Source: Kitasatospora azatica KCTC 9699 (GTDB lineage Bacteria; Actinomycetota; Actinomycetes; Streptomycetales; Streptomycetaceae). From it: a stretch of DNA of 64,000 nt. Positions 24,548 through 32,308 of this stretch are shown here, piece by piece (the first letter of the stretch is position 1; each line of letters begins with the position of its first letter). The position numbers were made by a program, and so were the translations under genes. The notes beneath the pieces are model-generated. The model made no database searches and was not told where the DNA came from. It saw only the letters and a list, made by a program, of their open reading frames with translations. The DNA lies in contig NZ_JQMO01000003.1 in assembly GCF_000744785.1 (NCBI RefSeq), positions 4,154,001 to 4,218,000 on the forward strand. Reading direction: 5' to 3'.

Positions 24548-25110
24548 TCCCGGGCCTCCATCAGGGCGAAGCCGAGCAGGTTGAGCCCGCGCCAACGCGC
24601 CGGATCGGCGGCGGCCTCGTTGCCGGCGCCGAGGCCGATGCCCCAGATCCGGTCACGCGGGCTGGCCTCGACCAGGACCCGGTTCGCGGTGCCGAGCAGA
24701 TAGCTGCGCAGCGCCTCGTCCTGACCGAACTTGGCGACATTGCCCTCGGTCACCAGGGCGAACCGGGCCGCGGCCCAGGTCTCCTCCTCGAAGCCCTGCA
24801 CCAGCCGCCCGAGCTTCTTGGCCTCGGCCGGCGTCCGGGCGGCCAGGATCCCGGGGACGGCCTCCTCGCCCCCGAACAGCCGCGCCTTGCTCGCCATCAT
24901 CCAGTGCTCGGCGGTGGCGTACTCGATGCCGTCGACGGTGAAGGGGGAGGGCCACCACTGGCTGAGCGAGCCGGGACCGATGCTGCCGTCACGCTGGGGC
25001 TGGTGGCCCCAGAAGAACAGGTACTTGGGCTGGACACCGGCGGCGGTGAGGGCGGCCAGGGCTTCGCGGGTACGGGTGGTCGCGGGGTGGGCGGCACGAT
25101 CGTCGTTCAT
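24535..25110 (-). CDS. NADAR-family protein (YbiA-like N-glycosidase)
   Basis: A 191-residue soluble protein with NADAR family motifs: YLFFWGHQPQRDG with SQWWPSPFTVDG, then the active-site helix TAEHWMMASKARLFGG, and later GTANRVLVEASPRDRIWGIGL. YbiA-type NADAR enzymes cleave the N-glycosidic bond of reactive riboflavin intermediates, and others act on ADP-ribose derivatives, so roles in damage removal or in ADP-ribosylation and phage-defence systems are known. Nothing in this locus decides between them: the neighbours are glyS and an MFS pump. The gene is complete, although its 3' end lies in a tandem repeat. Confidence 0.87.
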   Translation of the reverse strand: MNDDRAAHPATTRTREALAALTAAGVQPKYLFFWGHQPQRDGSIGPGSLSQWWPSPFTVDGIEYATAEHWMMASKARLFGGEEAVPGILAARTPAEAKKLGRLVQGFEEETWAAARFALVTEGNVAKFGQDEALRSYLLGTANRVLVEASPRDRIWGIGLGAGNEAAADPARWRGLNLLGFALMEARERLS

Positions 25111-25155
25111 GGCGGGATCGTCGCAGCAGGGACTGACAGGTGGCGACGGCTTTTC

Positions 25156-26610
25156 TCAGCCCATCGAGCGCGGCAGTCGGGTGGAGAGCCAGGCGATCAC
25201 CGTGGCGCCGACCAGTTGACTGCCGAGCACCACGGCCAGGGCGTGCGCCATCCCCAACGACGGGATCAGCGACAGGAACAGGGTCCCGAAGGTGGCCACG
25301 CCCAGGGCCAGGCTGGACTGTTGGGTGGTGGCCAGGACCCCGCTGCCGACGCCGGCCCGCTCCAGCGGCACCTTGGCCAGCACCACCCGGAACAGCGGCG
25401 TGCCGATCAGGCCGTTGCCCAGACCGATCAGCGCCATGCCGGGCAACAGGGTGAGCACGCCCAGGCCTTGATAGTCCGTCAGGACCGTGGCGATCAGGAC
25501 CAGCATCCCGACCGGCTGGATCAGCGACCCGGCGGTGATCACCCGGCTGCCGTAGCGCCCGATCAGTCGCGGGCCGGCCAGCGAGGAGGTGAAGTAGCCG
25601 ACGGCCAGCGGGACCAGTGCCCAGCCGGAGGCGACCGGGCTCAGCCGCAGGCCCTGCTGCAGGGCGATCGCCAGCACGAACATGAAGGCGCCGAAGTTGC
25701 CGAAGTAGGGGAGCGCGATGCCCAGGCCGCGGCGCATCTCGGGGATCCGCAGCAGCGAGAGCGGGACCAGCGGCAGCCGTCCGGCGGCCTCCGCCCGGCG
25801 CTCGACCGCGACGAACGCCCAGGCGGCGAACGGGAAGACGGCCAGCGAGAGCCAGGTCCACAGCGGCCAGCCGACCGCGCGGCCCTCCATCAGCGGAACG
25901 AACAGCGACAGCAGCGCGACGGTCAGCAGCAGGGTGCCCGGCAGGTCCACCCGGCTCGGCTGCTCGGAGCGGCTCTCCGGCACGTAGCGCAGCGCCAGCA
26001 CGGCGGTGAGCAGCGCGAACGGGACGTTGACCAGGAAGACGGCGCGCCAGCCGGTGCCGAACAGGTCGGCCTGGACCAGCATCCCGCCGAGCACCTGGCC
26101 GATCACCACGCTGATGCCACCGACCGCGCCGTAGACGCTCAGCGCGCGGGCGCGCTGCGGGCCGCTGGTGGCGGCGGTGATGGTGGCCAGCACCTGCGGG
26201 ATCAGCAGTGCGGCCGAGGCGCCCTGGGCGACCCGGGCGGCCACCAGGGTCCAGGCGGTGGGTGCGACACCGCAGGCCAGCGAGGTGAGGGCGAAGGCGG
26301 CGGCGCCGGCGATGAACAGCCGGCGGCGGCCCAGGCTGTCGCCGAGGCGTCCGCCGAGCACCAGCAGGACGGCGAAGGCGATGCCGTAGCCGGCGGCGAC
26401 CAGTTCCAGCACGGCCGGTCCGGCGGCGAGGTCCTGGTCGATGGTCGGCAGGGCCACGTTGACGATGAAGAAGTCCAGCATCGGCAGGAAGGCGCCGAGC
26501 AGGACGGTGACCAGGCCGGCGACCGTGAGGGTGCGGTGCGCGGTGGTGGTGGCGGCCGGGTGTGGTGAGCGGGTGGGGCGAGCCGGTGGGCGTTCCAGTT
26601 GCTGAGTCAC
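25156..26610 (-). CDS. MFS drug-resistance transporter (DHA2/QacA-EmrB type)
   Basis: A 484-residue membrane protein with about 14 hydrophobic segments, the DHA2 number. The first helix ends with PMLDFFIVNVALPTI, the motif D1-like signature of the QacA/EmrB group, and the A motif LGGRLGDSLGRRRLF follows; the C motif lies in SVVIGQVLGGMLV. Substrates are probably hydrophobic compounds exported by proton antiport. The GTG at 26610 is preferred; an in-frame ATG 24 codons up would overlap the control region. It is divergent from an MmyB-type regulator 101 bases away, which is the likely controller. Confidence 0.92.
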   Translation of the reverse strand: MTQQLERPPARPTRSPHPAATTTAHRTLTVAGLVTVLLGAFLPMLDFFIVNVALPTIDQDLAAGPAVLELVAAGYGIAFAVLLVLGGRLGDSLGRRRLFIAGAAAFALTSLACGVAPTAWTLVAARVAQGASAALLIPQVLATITAATSGPQRARALSVYGAVGGISVVIGQVLGGMLVQADLFGTGWRAVFLVNVPFALLTAVLALRYVPESRSEQPSRVDLPGTLLLTVALLSLFVPLMEGRAVGWPLWTWLSLAVFPFAAWAFVAVERRAEAAGRLPLVPLSLLRIPEMRRGLGIALPYFGNFGAFMFVLAIALQQGLRLSPVASGWALVPLAVGYFTSSLAGPRLIGRYGSRVITAGSLIQPVGMLVLIATVLTDYQGLGVLTLLPGMALIGLGNGLIGTPLFRVVLAKVPLERAGVGSGVLATTQQSSLALGVATFGTLFLSLIPSLGMAHALAVVLGSQLVGATVIAWLSTRLPRSMG

Positions 26611-26653
26611 GAGTACTACGATCCGGCTCTCGATACCCTGGTACCAGAGTCTG

Positions 26654-26669
26654 CTTATCCTGTTATAAG
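26654..26669. promoter_or_regulatory. Inverted repeat between MFS gene and divergent regulator
   Basis: CTTAT and ATAAG flank a 6-base centre, in the middle of the 101-base divergent intergenic region. This AT-rich stretch is the most likely promoter and operator zone for both genes. Confidence 0.45.
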
Positions 26670-26711
26670 GAGTACCTGGCACCCGCCTCGCGGGTGGCGC
26701 ATGCTGGGATC

Positions 26712-27551
26712 ATGCACGCCACGAGTACGTCCGACCAGACCCGGCGCCAGGAGCTCGCCGACTTCCTGCGCAGTCGCCGGGAGCGGATCACCCCGGAGCA
26801 GGTCGGCCTGCCCAGCACCGGCCGGCGCCGCACCCCAGGGCTGCGCCGCGAGGAGGTCGCGCAGCTCGCCGCGGTCGGGGTCACCTGGTACACGTGGCTG
26901 GAGCAGGGACGGGACATCCAGGTCTCCGGCCAGGTACTGGAGGCGGTCTCCCGGGCGCTGCTGCTCGACCCCAACGAGCGCGCGCACCTCTACACGCTGG
27001 CCGGCGCGGGCGACCCGTCGCCGACCACGGACTGCCTGGCGGTCACCCCGACCGTCCGGGTGATCCTCGACCAGCTCTCCCCGCTGCCCGCCTGCGTGCT
27101 CAACAGCCGTTACGACGTCCTGGCGTACAACGACAGCTACACCAAGATGTTCGGCGATCTGGACCTGCTCCCCTTCGAGGAGCGGAACATGATCTGGCTG
27201 ATCTTCACCGACCGGGACTACCAGGCCCGTTGGCTCGACCTGGAGGGCGCCCGCGCCCAAGGGGTGGCCCGGTTCCGGGCGGCGATGGCCGACCACGTCG
27301 CCGACCCCGCCTGGAAGGCGATGCTCGCCCGGCTGCGGCAGGCCTCGCCCGACTTCGAGGAGGCCTGGCAGCGGCACGACGTCGGGGCCCGGGAGAACGG
27401 CAGCAAGGGCTTCCTCCACCCCGAGGTCGGCGTGCTGCGGATGGACTTCACCTACCTGTGGCTCGGCCTGCGGCACGGCACCCGCGTGGTGGTGTACACG
27501 CCGGCGGACGAGGAGACCGCGGCCCGGATCGAGGAGCTCGCGCGACTCTAG
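26712..27551 (+). CDS. XRE-family regulator with MmyB-like ligand domain
   Basis: A 279-residue transcription regulator. The N-terminal helix-turn-helix (residues about 10-80) contains RTPGLRREEVAQLAAVGVTWYTWLEQGRDI, the signature of the MmyB/XRE group. The C-terminal MmyB-like domain (about residues 105-275) includes PACVLNSRYDVLAYNDSY, MIWLIFTDRDYQARW and LRMDFTYLWLGLRHGTRVVVYTPAD; in this family it is a PAS-like domain that binds fatty acids or related ligands. It is divergent from the MFS pump and probably regulates it in response to a small molecule. Confidence 0.9.
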   Translation: MHATSTSDQTRRQELADFLRSRRERITPEQVGLPSTGRRRTPGLRREEVAQLAAVGVTWYTWLEQGRDIQVSGQVLEAVSRALLLDPNERAHLYTLAGAGDPSPTTDCLAVTPTVRVILDQLSPLPACVLNSRYDVLAYNDSYTKMFGDLDLLPFEERNMIWLIFTDRDYQARWLDLEGARAQGVARFRAAMADHVADPAWKAMLARLRQASPDFEEAWQRHDVGARENGSKGFLHPEVGVLRMDFTYLWLGLRHGTRVVVYTPADEETAARIEELARL

Positions 27552-27600
27552 GGCCGAGTGCCCTCAGCCGACCCAGCAGCCCCAGACCGCCTCGGCCGGC

Positions 27601-28056
27601 TCAGCCGTCCACCGGTAGCCCGCGCGGTGCCTTCACCCGCTTCATGATGATCTGCGAGTTGACCTCGGTGACGCCCGACAGCGTGGTCAGCCGCTCGATC
27701 CAGAGCCGCTCGTAGGCCTGCAGGTCGGCGACCGCGATCCGCAGCAGGCAGCCGGGGCTGCCGAACAGGCGGTAGGCCTCGACCACGTCGGGGATGTCCT
27801 GCAGCGCCGCCTCGAAGGCCTCCACGGCCGCCCGGTCGCGCTTGACCTCGATCGAGACCAGCACCTCGAAACCGCGCCCGACCGCCTCCGGATTGATGAT
27901 CGCGCGGTAGCCCTCGATCACCCCGTCCTGCTCCAGCTGCCGCACCCGGCGCATGCACGGGGAGGGGGTGAGGCCGACCCGCTGGGCCAGGTCCTGGTTG
28001 CTCAGCCGGCCGTCGTGCTGGAGCTCGCGCAAGATATCGCGATCAATCCTGTCCAT
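27601..28056 (-). CDS. Lrp/AsnC-family regulator
   Basis: A 151-residue leucine-responsive-type regulator. The N-terminal helix-turn-helix begins MDRIDRDILRELQHDGRLSNQDLAQRVGLTPSPCMRRVRQLEQDGVIEGY. The C-terminal RAM domain (about residues 65-145) starts FEVLVSIEVKRD, includes VVEAYRLFGSPGCLLRIAVAD and ends EVNSQIIMKRVK; it binds an amino acid and builds octamers. Divergent from an asparaginase gene with two symmetrical sites in between, so asparagine or aspartate metabolism is a plausible target. Confidence 0.93.
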   Translation of the reverse strand: MDRIDRDILRELQHDGRLSNQDLAQRVGLTPSPCMRRVRQLEQDGVIEGYRAIINPEAVGRGFEVLVSIEVKRDRAAVEAFEAALQDIPDVVEAYRLFGSPGCLLRIAVADLQAYERLWIERLTTLSGVTEVNSQIIMKRVKAPRGLPVDG

Positions 28057-28075
28057 GGCGCGATTATCCACCCCA

Positions 28076-28144
28076 TTCCTCATTGATCGGAGGCAGAACT
28101 GGCGATCGCATTGCTCGCCGAGTTTCCTATCATTGCGGAGGAAA
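28076..28144. promoter_or_regulatory. Pair of dyad sites between Lrp and asparaginase genes
   Basis: Site 1 (about 28078-28093) has CCTC and GAGG arms over 8 bases. Site 2 (28123-28144) has TTTCCT and AGGAAA arms with a 10-base centre. Both share the order CCT, ATTG, CGGAGG. Their centres are about 49 bases apart, fitting cooperative binding by an Lrp octamer. Confidence 0.6.
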
Positions 28145-28176
28145 ATCAGTACGAGTATCGAACGAGGTGACGGGCC

Positions 28177-29217
28177 ATGGCGCGGATCGTCGTCATCAGC
28201 ACCGGCGGCACGATAGCCAGCCGCTGGCAGGGTGCGGGCTTCGCCGCCGAGGCCCGCGGCCACGAGGTCATGGACACGGCCGACGTGCCGGACGGCGTCA
28301 CCCTCGAGGTGGTCGACCTCTTCAGTGTCAACAGCCCGCGGCTGACCACCGCCCACCAGCTCACCCTGCTGCGCACCGTGCACGAGGTGCTCGCCGACCC
28401 CGGCGTGGACGGCATCGTGGTCACCCACGGCACCGACACCCTGGAGGAGACCGCCTTCCTGGTCGACCTCCACCACGACGACCCCCGCCCGGTGGTCTTC
28501 ACCGGCGCCCAGCTCCCGCTGGACGCGGCGGACGGCGACGGACCCGGCAACCTGCACGACGCCCTGGTCACCGCCGCGAGCGTGCGCGACCTCGGCGTGC
28601 TGGTGGTCTTCGACGGCAAGGTGCACGCCGCCCGCGGCACCGTGAAGACCCAGACGCTGGCCGCCGACGCCTTCGCCGACCCGTCCGGCCACCGGATCGG
28701 CGACGTCGGCTTCGGCCGGGTCAGCGTGCTGCGCCTGCCGCAGCGCCCGGCCGCCCTGCCGCTGCCCGAACTGCCCGGCAGCGCGCCGCGGGTCGACCTG
28801 GTGATGCACCACTCCGACGGTGACCCGGTGCTGTTCAACGCCTCGGTGGCGGCCGGCGCCCAGGGCATCGTGCTGGTCGCCACCGGCGCGGGCAACGCCA
28901 CCCCGGAGATCGTCGCGGCCGTGGCCGCTGCCCGCGCCCGTGGCGTGCTGGTCGCCCTCACCACCCGGGTGGCGGCCGGCCCGGTCGCCGAGATCTACAC
29001 CCACGGCGGCGCGGTCGACCTGGTCGCGGCCGGCGCCGTCCCGACCGGCACGCTGCGCGCGGGCCAGGCCCGGATCGCCGTGCTGAGCACCCTGCTGGCC
29101 GCGCCGCGAGACGAGCAGGGCGGTGCGCAGCGTGGTGAGCAGACCGGCGAGCAGCGGGCGGCGGTGCTGCGCTCGCTGCTGGACGAGAGCCCGTCAGCGG
29201 AGCTGCTGCACAACTGA
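28177..29217 (+). CDS. L-asparaginase
   Basis: A 346-residue asparaginase of the glutaminase/asparaginase fold, converting asparagine to aspartate and ammonia. The first catalytic Thr lies in ISTGGTIAS near the N-terminus and the second in VVTHGTDTLEETAF, followed by VFTGAQLPLDAADGDGPGNLHDAL. No signal peptide is visible, so it is cytosolic. The C-terminal 40 residues are polar and Gln/Glu-rich (DEQGGAQRGEQTGEQ), probably a flexible tail. The divergent Lrp gene and the dyads between them suggest amino-acid-dependent control. Confidence 0.93.
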   Translation: MARIVVISTGGTIASRWQGAGFAAEARGHEVMDTADVPDGVTLEVVDLFSVNSPRLTTAHQLTLLRTVHEVLADPGVDGIVVTHGTDTLEETAFLVDLHHDDPRPVVFTGAQLPLDAADGDGPGNLHDALVTAASVRDLGVLVVFDGKVHAARGTVKTQTLAADAFADPSGHRIGDVGFGRVSVLRLPQRPAALPLPELPGSAPRVDLVMHHSDGDPVLFNASVAAGAQGIVLVATGAGNATPEIVAAVAAARARGVLVALTTRVAAGPVAEIYTHGGAVDLVAAGAVPTGTLRAGQARIAVLSTLLAAPRDEQGGAQRGEQTGEQRAAVLRSLLDESPSAELLHN

Positions 29218-29253
29218 TTCCCGATCCGCTGCTCGCCGGGCGGAACCGCCCCG

Positions 29254-29288
29254 CTAGGCTGCGCGTCCACAACGGGTGACAAGCCTAG
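29254..29288 (+). promoter_or_regulatory. Inverted repeat over promoter and ribosome binding site of the EspC-like gene
   Basis: CTAGGCT (29254-29260) and AGCCTAG (29282-29288) are perfect 7-base arms. The left arm contains TAGGCT, a TAnnnT -10 candidate, and the right arm touches the strong Shine-Dalgarno AGGAGGGG. It may be an operator or an RNA hairpin that limits translation of the cassette. Confidence 0.45.
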
Positions 29289-29299
29289 GAGGGGGACAC

Positions 29300-29629
29300 G
29301 TGGGCGACGAGCAGGCCGGTCCGGGCACCGGATTCACCGTGAACCAGGAGACGTTGACCGCTGCCGCGAACACGCTGCAGCAGGCGGCGGACGATCTGGC
29401 GACCGTCTCGGGCACGCTCGCCAACCCGGCGGGCTACACCGCCGACAACTACGGCGACTACGGCGCGGTGGCGGCGGCACAGGCCTTCATCCCGGCCTGG
29501 CAGGACGAACTCCAGGTGGACCACGACGCGTTGGCGGACCTGGCCGACAAGGTCCGGCAGAGCGCGGCGGCCTACCAGGTCAACGACGGCAAGGTGGCGG
29601 CCGGCTTCCGCCGGGGGAGGGAGTTCTGA
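29300..29629 (+). CDS. EspC-like small type VII secretion-associated protein
   Basis: A 109-residue helical protein resembling the EspC/ESX excreted-protein family. A first helix (VNQETLTAAANTLQQAADDLATVSGTL) is followed by a Gly/Tyr-rich loop and a second helix region with AFIPAWQDELQVDHDALADLADKVRQSAAAYQVND; the YxxxD/E-type end (YQVNDGKVA) recalls the type VII export signal. The GTG at 29300 has a near-perfect ribosome binding site. Its stop overlaps the next ATG by one base, so it is translated together with the large downstream protein, the usual arrangement of a WXG-like partner and its effector. Confidence 0.8.
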   Translation: MGDEQAGPGTGFTVNQETLTAAANTLQQAADDLATVSGTLANPAGYTADNYGDYGAVAAAQAFIPAWQDELQVDHDALADLADKVRQSAAAYQVNDGKVAAGFRRGREF

Positions 29630-31194
29630 TGGCCACTCAACGCGAGCAGATCGAGTCGCTCAGCAACACCATCAACTCCTCGTACGGCATGTGGGGCGCC
29701 GGCGACCTCAAGGACGCCGTCGACGAGGCCCGCGGCCTGCCCGGCCCCAAGGGCTCGCCCGAGGCGCTGCACAACCTGGGCCGCGCCTACACCAGCGCCG
29801 GCGGCACGGTCTGGGACGTCCAGGGCCGGGTCAACGGCGTCGCCACCGCCCAACTCCCGGCCGGCTGGACCGGTACGGCGGGCGAGAAGGCCGCCGAGGT
29901 GATCAAGGCGGCCGGCGACGACCTCAACCGGACCCAGGACGCGTTCGCCACGGCCGGCAACGCCTTCTCCGTCCTCGCCGACGCGCTGACCGCCGCCCAG
30001 GCCCTGCACACCCAGGGGCCCGGCCCGCTCAACCACGCCTACCAGCTGCTGGACGACATCACCCTGTGGGGTGGGCCGGACCCGGTGAACTGGGACGACG
30101 ACAAGATGCACCAGGCCGAGGCCGCCGCCAAGGAGGGCATCGGGCACATGCTGGACGCCGCCCAGCAGGCCGAGACCGCCGGGCACACCTTCACCGAGAC
30201 GCTCAACAAGCTGGCCGCCGAGGCGGTGGCCGGCAAGATCAAGGGCGGCGACCTGTCCGCCGCCGACAAGCTGGTGCTCGCCGACGCCGCCGCCCCGGGC
30301 GACTACAACGACATCATCACCGCCAACGACGCCACCCGGGCCGGCCAGGCCATGGACAAGATGAGCCCGCAGGACCGGGCCCGGTTCGACGCCCTGCTGG
30401 CCGGCGCCAAGTCGCCGCAGGAACGGGCCTACCTGCTCAAGACGCTGGCCGCCGGGCACAACGTCAACGAGGTCGCCTCCTTCGACCAGCTGATCCACGA
30501 CCACGGCGACGACCCGGCCTGGCTGGCCGACCGGCTGACGCCGATCCGGCTGGACTCGACCTCCACCGCCACCGGTCAGAACGGCAACCAGACGGACATC
30601 TCCTACCAGGGCGCTTCCTGGACCCAGGGTCAGCACCCCACCTGCGTGGCCTCCTCGACCGTGATGGCCCGCGCCATGGTCGACCCGATGTACTCGCTGC
30701 AGATCACCACCGGCGGCCACCCCGGCGACCCGCAGTACGACAATCCGCAGGCCTTCTCCAAGCGCCTGCTGGACGAGCAGAACCGGGTCTACGACGACGG
30801 CCGCGACTTCTACGCCGACTGGCCGGTGGTCGGCTACGACGGCATGAGCAACGACGCCTCCAACGACGAGGCCAACAAGGAGATCGGCGGCGCGACCGGC
30901 TCCAAGTACCAGAACGTCGACATGAACAACGACGGCAACCGTCGCGACGCGCTCGGCCCGGTGGAGAACGCGGTCGACCAGGGCCGTCCGGTGCCCATCT
31001 CGATCAGTGGTGGCGGCGACGCACACCAGATGATGATCATCGGGCACAGCGGTGACAAGCTGGAGATCTACAACCCCTGGGGCTACACCACCTGGGTCAG
31101 CGAGGACGACTTCGTGAACGGCCACATGAACGTCGCGCTCTCCGGCCAGTACCCCGACATGCGCAACGTCGACAGCATCCGGCTCCCGCAGTGA
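29629..31194 (+). CDS. WXG-type effector with C-terminal papain-like cysteine peptidase
   Basis: A 521-residue protein without a signal peptide. The N-terminal about 150 residues are helical with a WxG turn (GWTGTAG, Trp80-Gly82), like the export domain of type VII substrates. A helical middle (150-310) leads to a C-terminal peptidase: QGQHPTCVASS places Gln333 six residues before Cys339, as in papain; His466 opens HQMMIIGHSGDKLEIY and Asn482 lies in NPWG, matching the papain HAxxxVGY and NSWG blocks. A Cys-His-Asn peptidase is therefore likely. A secreted toxin or cell-wall enzyme is inferred. It is coupled to the EspC-like gene and followed by two small genes, the second a likely papain-inhibitor lipoprotein. 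Confidence 0.8.
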   Translation: MATQREQIESLSNTINSSYGMWGAGDLKDAVDEARGLPGPKGSPEALHNLGRAYTSAGGTVWDVQGRVNGVATAQLPAGWTGTAGEKAAEVIKAAGDDLNRTQDAFATAGNAFSVLADALTAAQALHTQGPGPLNHAYQLLDDITLWGGPDPVNWDDDKMHQAEAAAKEGIGHMLDAAQQAETAGHTFTETLNKLAAEAVAGKIKGGDLSAADKLVLADAAAPGDYNDIITANDATRAGQAMDKMSPQDRARFDALLAGAKSPQERAYLLKTLAAGHNVNEVASFDQLIHDHGDDPAWLADRLTPIRLDSTSTATGQNGNQTDISYQGASWTQGQHPTCVASSTVMARAMVDPMYSLQITTGGHPGDPQYDNPQAFSKRLLDEQNRVYDDGRDFYADWPVVGYDGMSNDASNDEANKEIGGATGSKYQNVDMNNDGNRRDALGPVENAVDQGRPVPISISGGGDAHQMMIIGHSGDKLEIYNPWGYTTWVSEDDFVNGHMNVALSGQYPDMRNVDSIRLPQ

Positions 31195-31201
31195 GGCACC
31201 G

Positions 31202-31585
31202 ATGACGACCCCGGTTTCGAAGACCGACGCCGAGCTCGCCGAGCTCGACGTCCCCGTGCTGCTCCGCTTCGGCCTCGGGGCGGACGGACCGCACCGCCGC
31301 GCCCTCTTCGGCGAGGGCGCGGTGGCGGCCGCACTCCTGGCGGACCGCCAGGAGGTCCAGCCGCGCTCGCTCACCTTCCTCGCGGAGGTGGTCCGCGCGG
31401 GCGGCGTCCGCTACGCGACCGGCCTGCCGGAGCCACTGCCCACGCCGGCCGCCACCGCGCTGGCCCGACAGTGGCTGGACGCGGCCGCGATGGTCACCAC
31501 CGACCCGACCGGCGACGCGCTCGCCGCCCGGTGGCTGGACGCGGTCGCAGCCATCCTCGAACTGCGCCGAGGGAGCGGCTCGTGA
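31202..31585 (+). CDS. Hypothetical protein in the peptidase cassette
   Basis: A 127-residue soluble protein that I do not recognise. It is rich in Ala, Leu and charged residues, has no signal peptide or membrane segment, and reads as mostly helical (ELDVPVLLRFGLGADGPHRRALFGEGAVAAALLADRQE, then LARQWLDAAAM and ALAARWLDAVAAILELRR). The two ARQWLDA/ARWLDA segments may be a small internal repeat. It starts 7 bases after the peptidase stop and its stop overlaps the next start (GTGA), so it belongs to the cassette. It could be a chaperone or a cytosolic immunity protein; neither is shown by the sequence. Confidence 0.75.
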   Translation: MTTPVSKTDAELAELDVPVLLRFGLGADGPHRRALFGEGAVAAALLADRQEVQPRSLTFLAEVVRAGGVRYATGLPEPLPTPAATALARQWLDAAAMVTTDPTGDALAARWLDAVAAILELRRGSGS

Positions 31586-31989
31586 GGCGCTCGCTCGGCC
31601 TGTTCGCCACCGCTGCCCTACTGCTGACGGGCTGCCAGGTGGAGAGCGGCGGGATGAACCACGGCCAGGTCTTCGCCTTCGGCACCTCGACCATCGACGT
31701 CAAGCCCGGCCAGACCTTCTCCCTGCACCAGAAGCTCGCCGTGGTCCCCGGCAGCGACGACTGGCAGGTGGTCGACCCCCGCCCCGACCCCGCCGTACTC
31801 GGCGTGGTCGGCACCGACCGGATCAAGCCCGCCGGCGGCCAGGTGGGCGACGGCGGCGAGGTGTACCTGGTCTTCAAGGCGGCGGCCAAGGGCACCACCG
31901 AAGTGGTCCTGGAGAACTGCCTCAGCTGCACGGGCGCCCTGAAGCAGACCTACCACTCGCACAACACCTACCGAGTGGTCGTCGGCTAG
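31582..31989 (+). CDS. Lipoprotein resembling chagasin-type (I42) cysteine-protease inhibitors
   Basis: A 135-residue lipoprotein. The signal MRRSLGLFATAALLLTGC ends in lipobox LTGC, with Cys18 as the anchor. The mature part follows the chagasin layout: TIDVKPGQTFSL (residues 37-48), a central Trp61 (DDWQVV), then VGDGGEVYLVFKAAAKGTTEVVLE (88-111), close to the GxGG and FxA..G patterns of I42 inhibitors, and a final strand YRVVVG. The NPTTGY loop is not conserved, and NCLSC (112-116) replaces the usual RPW loop, where the two cysteines may form a disulphide. I42 proteins inhibit papain-like peptidases, the type encoded two genes upstream, so a protective role is inferred. Confidence 0.72.
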   Translation: MRRSLGLFATAALLLTGCQVESGGMNHGQVFAFGTSTIDVKPGQTFSLHQKLAVVPGSDDWQVVDPRPDPAVLGVVGTDRIKPAGGQVGDGGEVYLVFKAAAKGTTEVVLENCLSCTGALKQTYHSHNTYRVVVG

Positions 31990-32094
31990 CGCAGCCGAGC
32001 CGCCTGCGGGAGCCGGCCGAGGTGGTGTGAGGTGGGCGGGGCGGGGCGGCGATTTCGTTCCGGGCTCCGGATAGCGTACGGTCAGGTTTACCGA

Positions 32095-32168
32095 CGCGGG
32101 GTGGAGCAGCTCGGTAGCTCGCTGGGCTCATAACCCAGAGGTCGCAGGTTCAAATCCTGTCCCCGCTA
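32095..32168 (+). tRNA. Initiator tRNA-fMet(CAT)
   Basis: A 74-base tRNA without encoded CCA. The anticodon CAT sits in the stem CTGGG/CCCAG, giving the three G-C pairs that mark initiator tRNAs. The acceptor stem pairs GCGGGG with CCCCGC, leaving base 1 (C) opposite T72, the unpaired end typical of initiators. The T-arm is GCAGG TTCAAAT CCTGT. A strong hairpin terminator follows at once. Confidence 0.97.
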
Positions 32169-32174
32169 CTGACC

Positions 32175-32209
32175 GAGGGGCCCGGCGCACACTGTGCGCC
32201 GGGCCCCTC
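32175..32209 (+). terminator. Terminator of tRNA-fMet
   Basis: A 16-bp perfect stem (GAGGGGCCCGGCGCAC with GTGCGCCGGGCCCCTC) around a three-base loop, 7 bases after the tRNA. A close relative of this hairpin follows the RHS immunity gene at 42686. Confidence 0.9.
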
Positions 32210-32308
32210 GTCGTGTCCCCGCACGGCTCTTGTTGCTGTGCCCCTGCCCTCACTACCCGCTGAACCAGCAGCAGCTCGTGACGGCGGTCCAGGTGCCGAA
32301 GAGGTGAG

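Noticed and set aside
31582..31989. Lipoprotein read as an ordinary hypothetical lipoprotein
   Set aside because: The GDGG and FxA..G spacing and the strand order fit I42 inhibitors better, although the NPTTGY loop is absent and the call stays provisional.
32095..32168. tRNA-fMet as an integration site for a mobile element
   Set aside because: No integrase, no excision gene and no second copy of the tRNA 3' end was found in the window.
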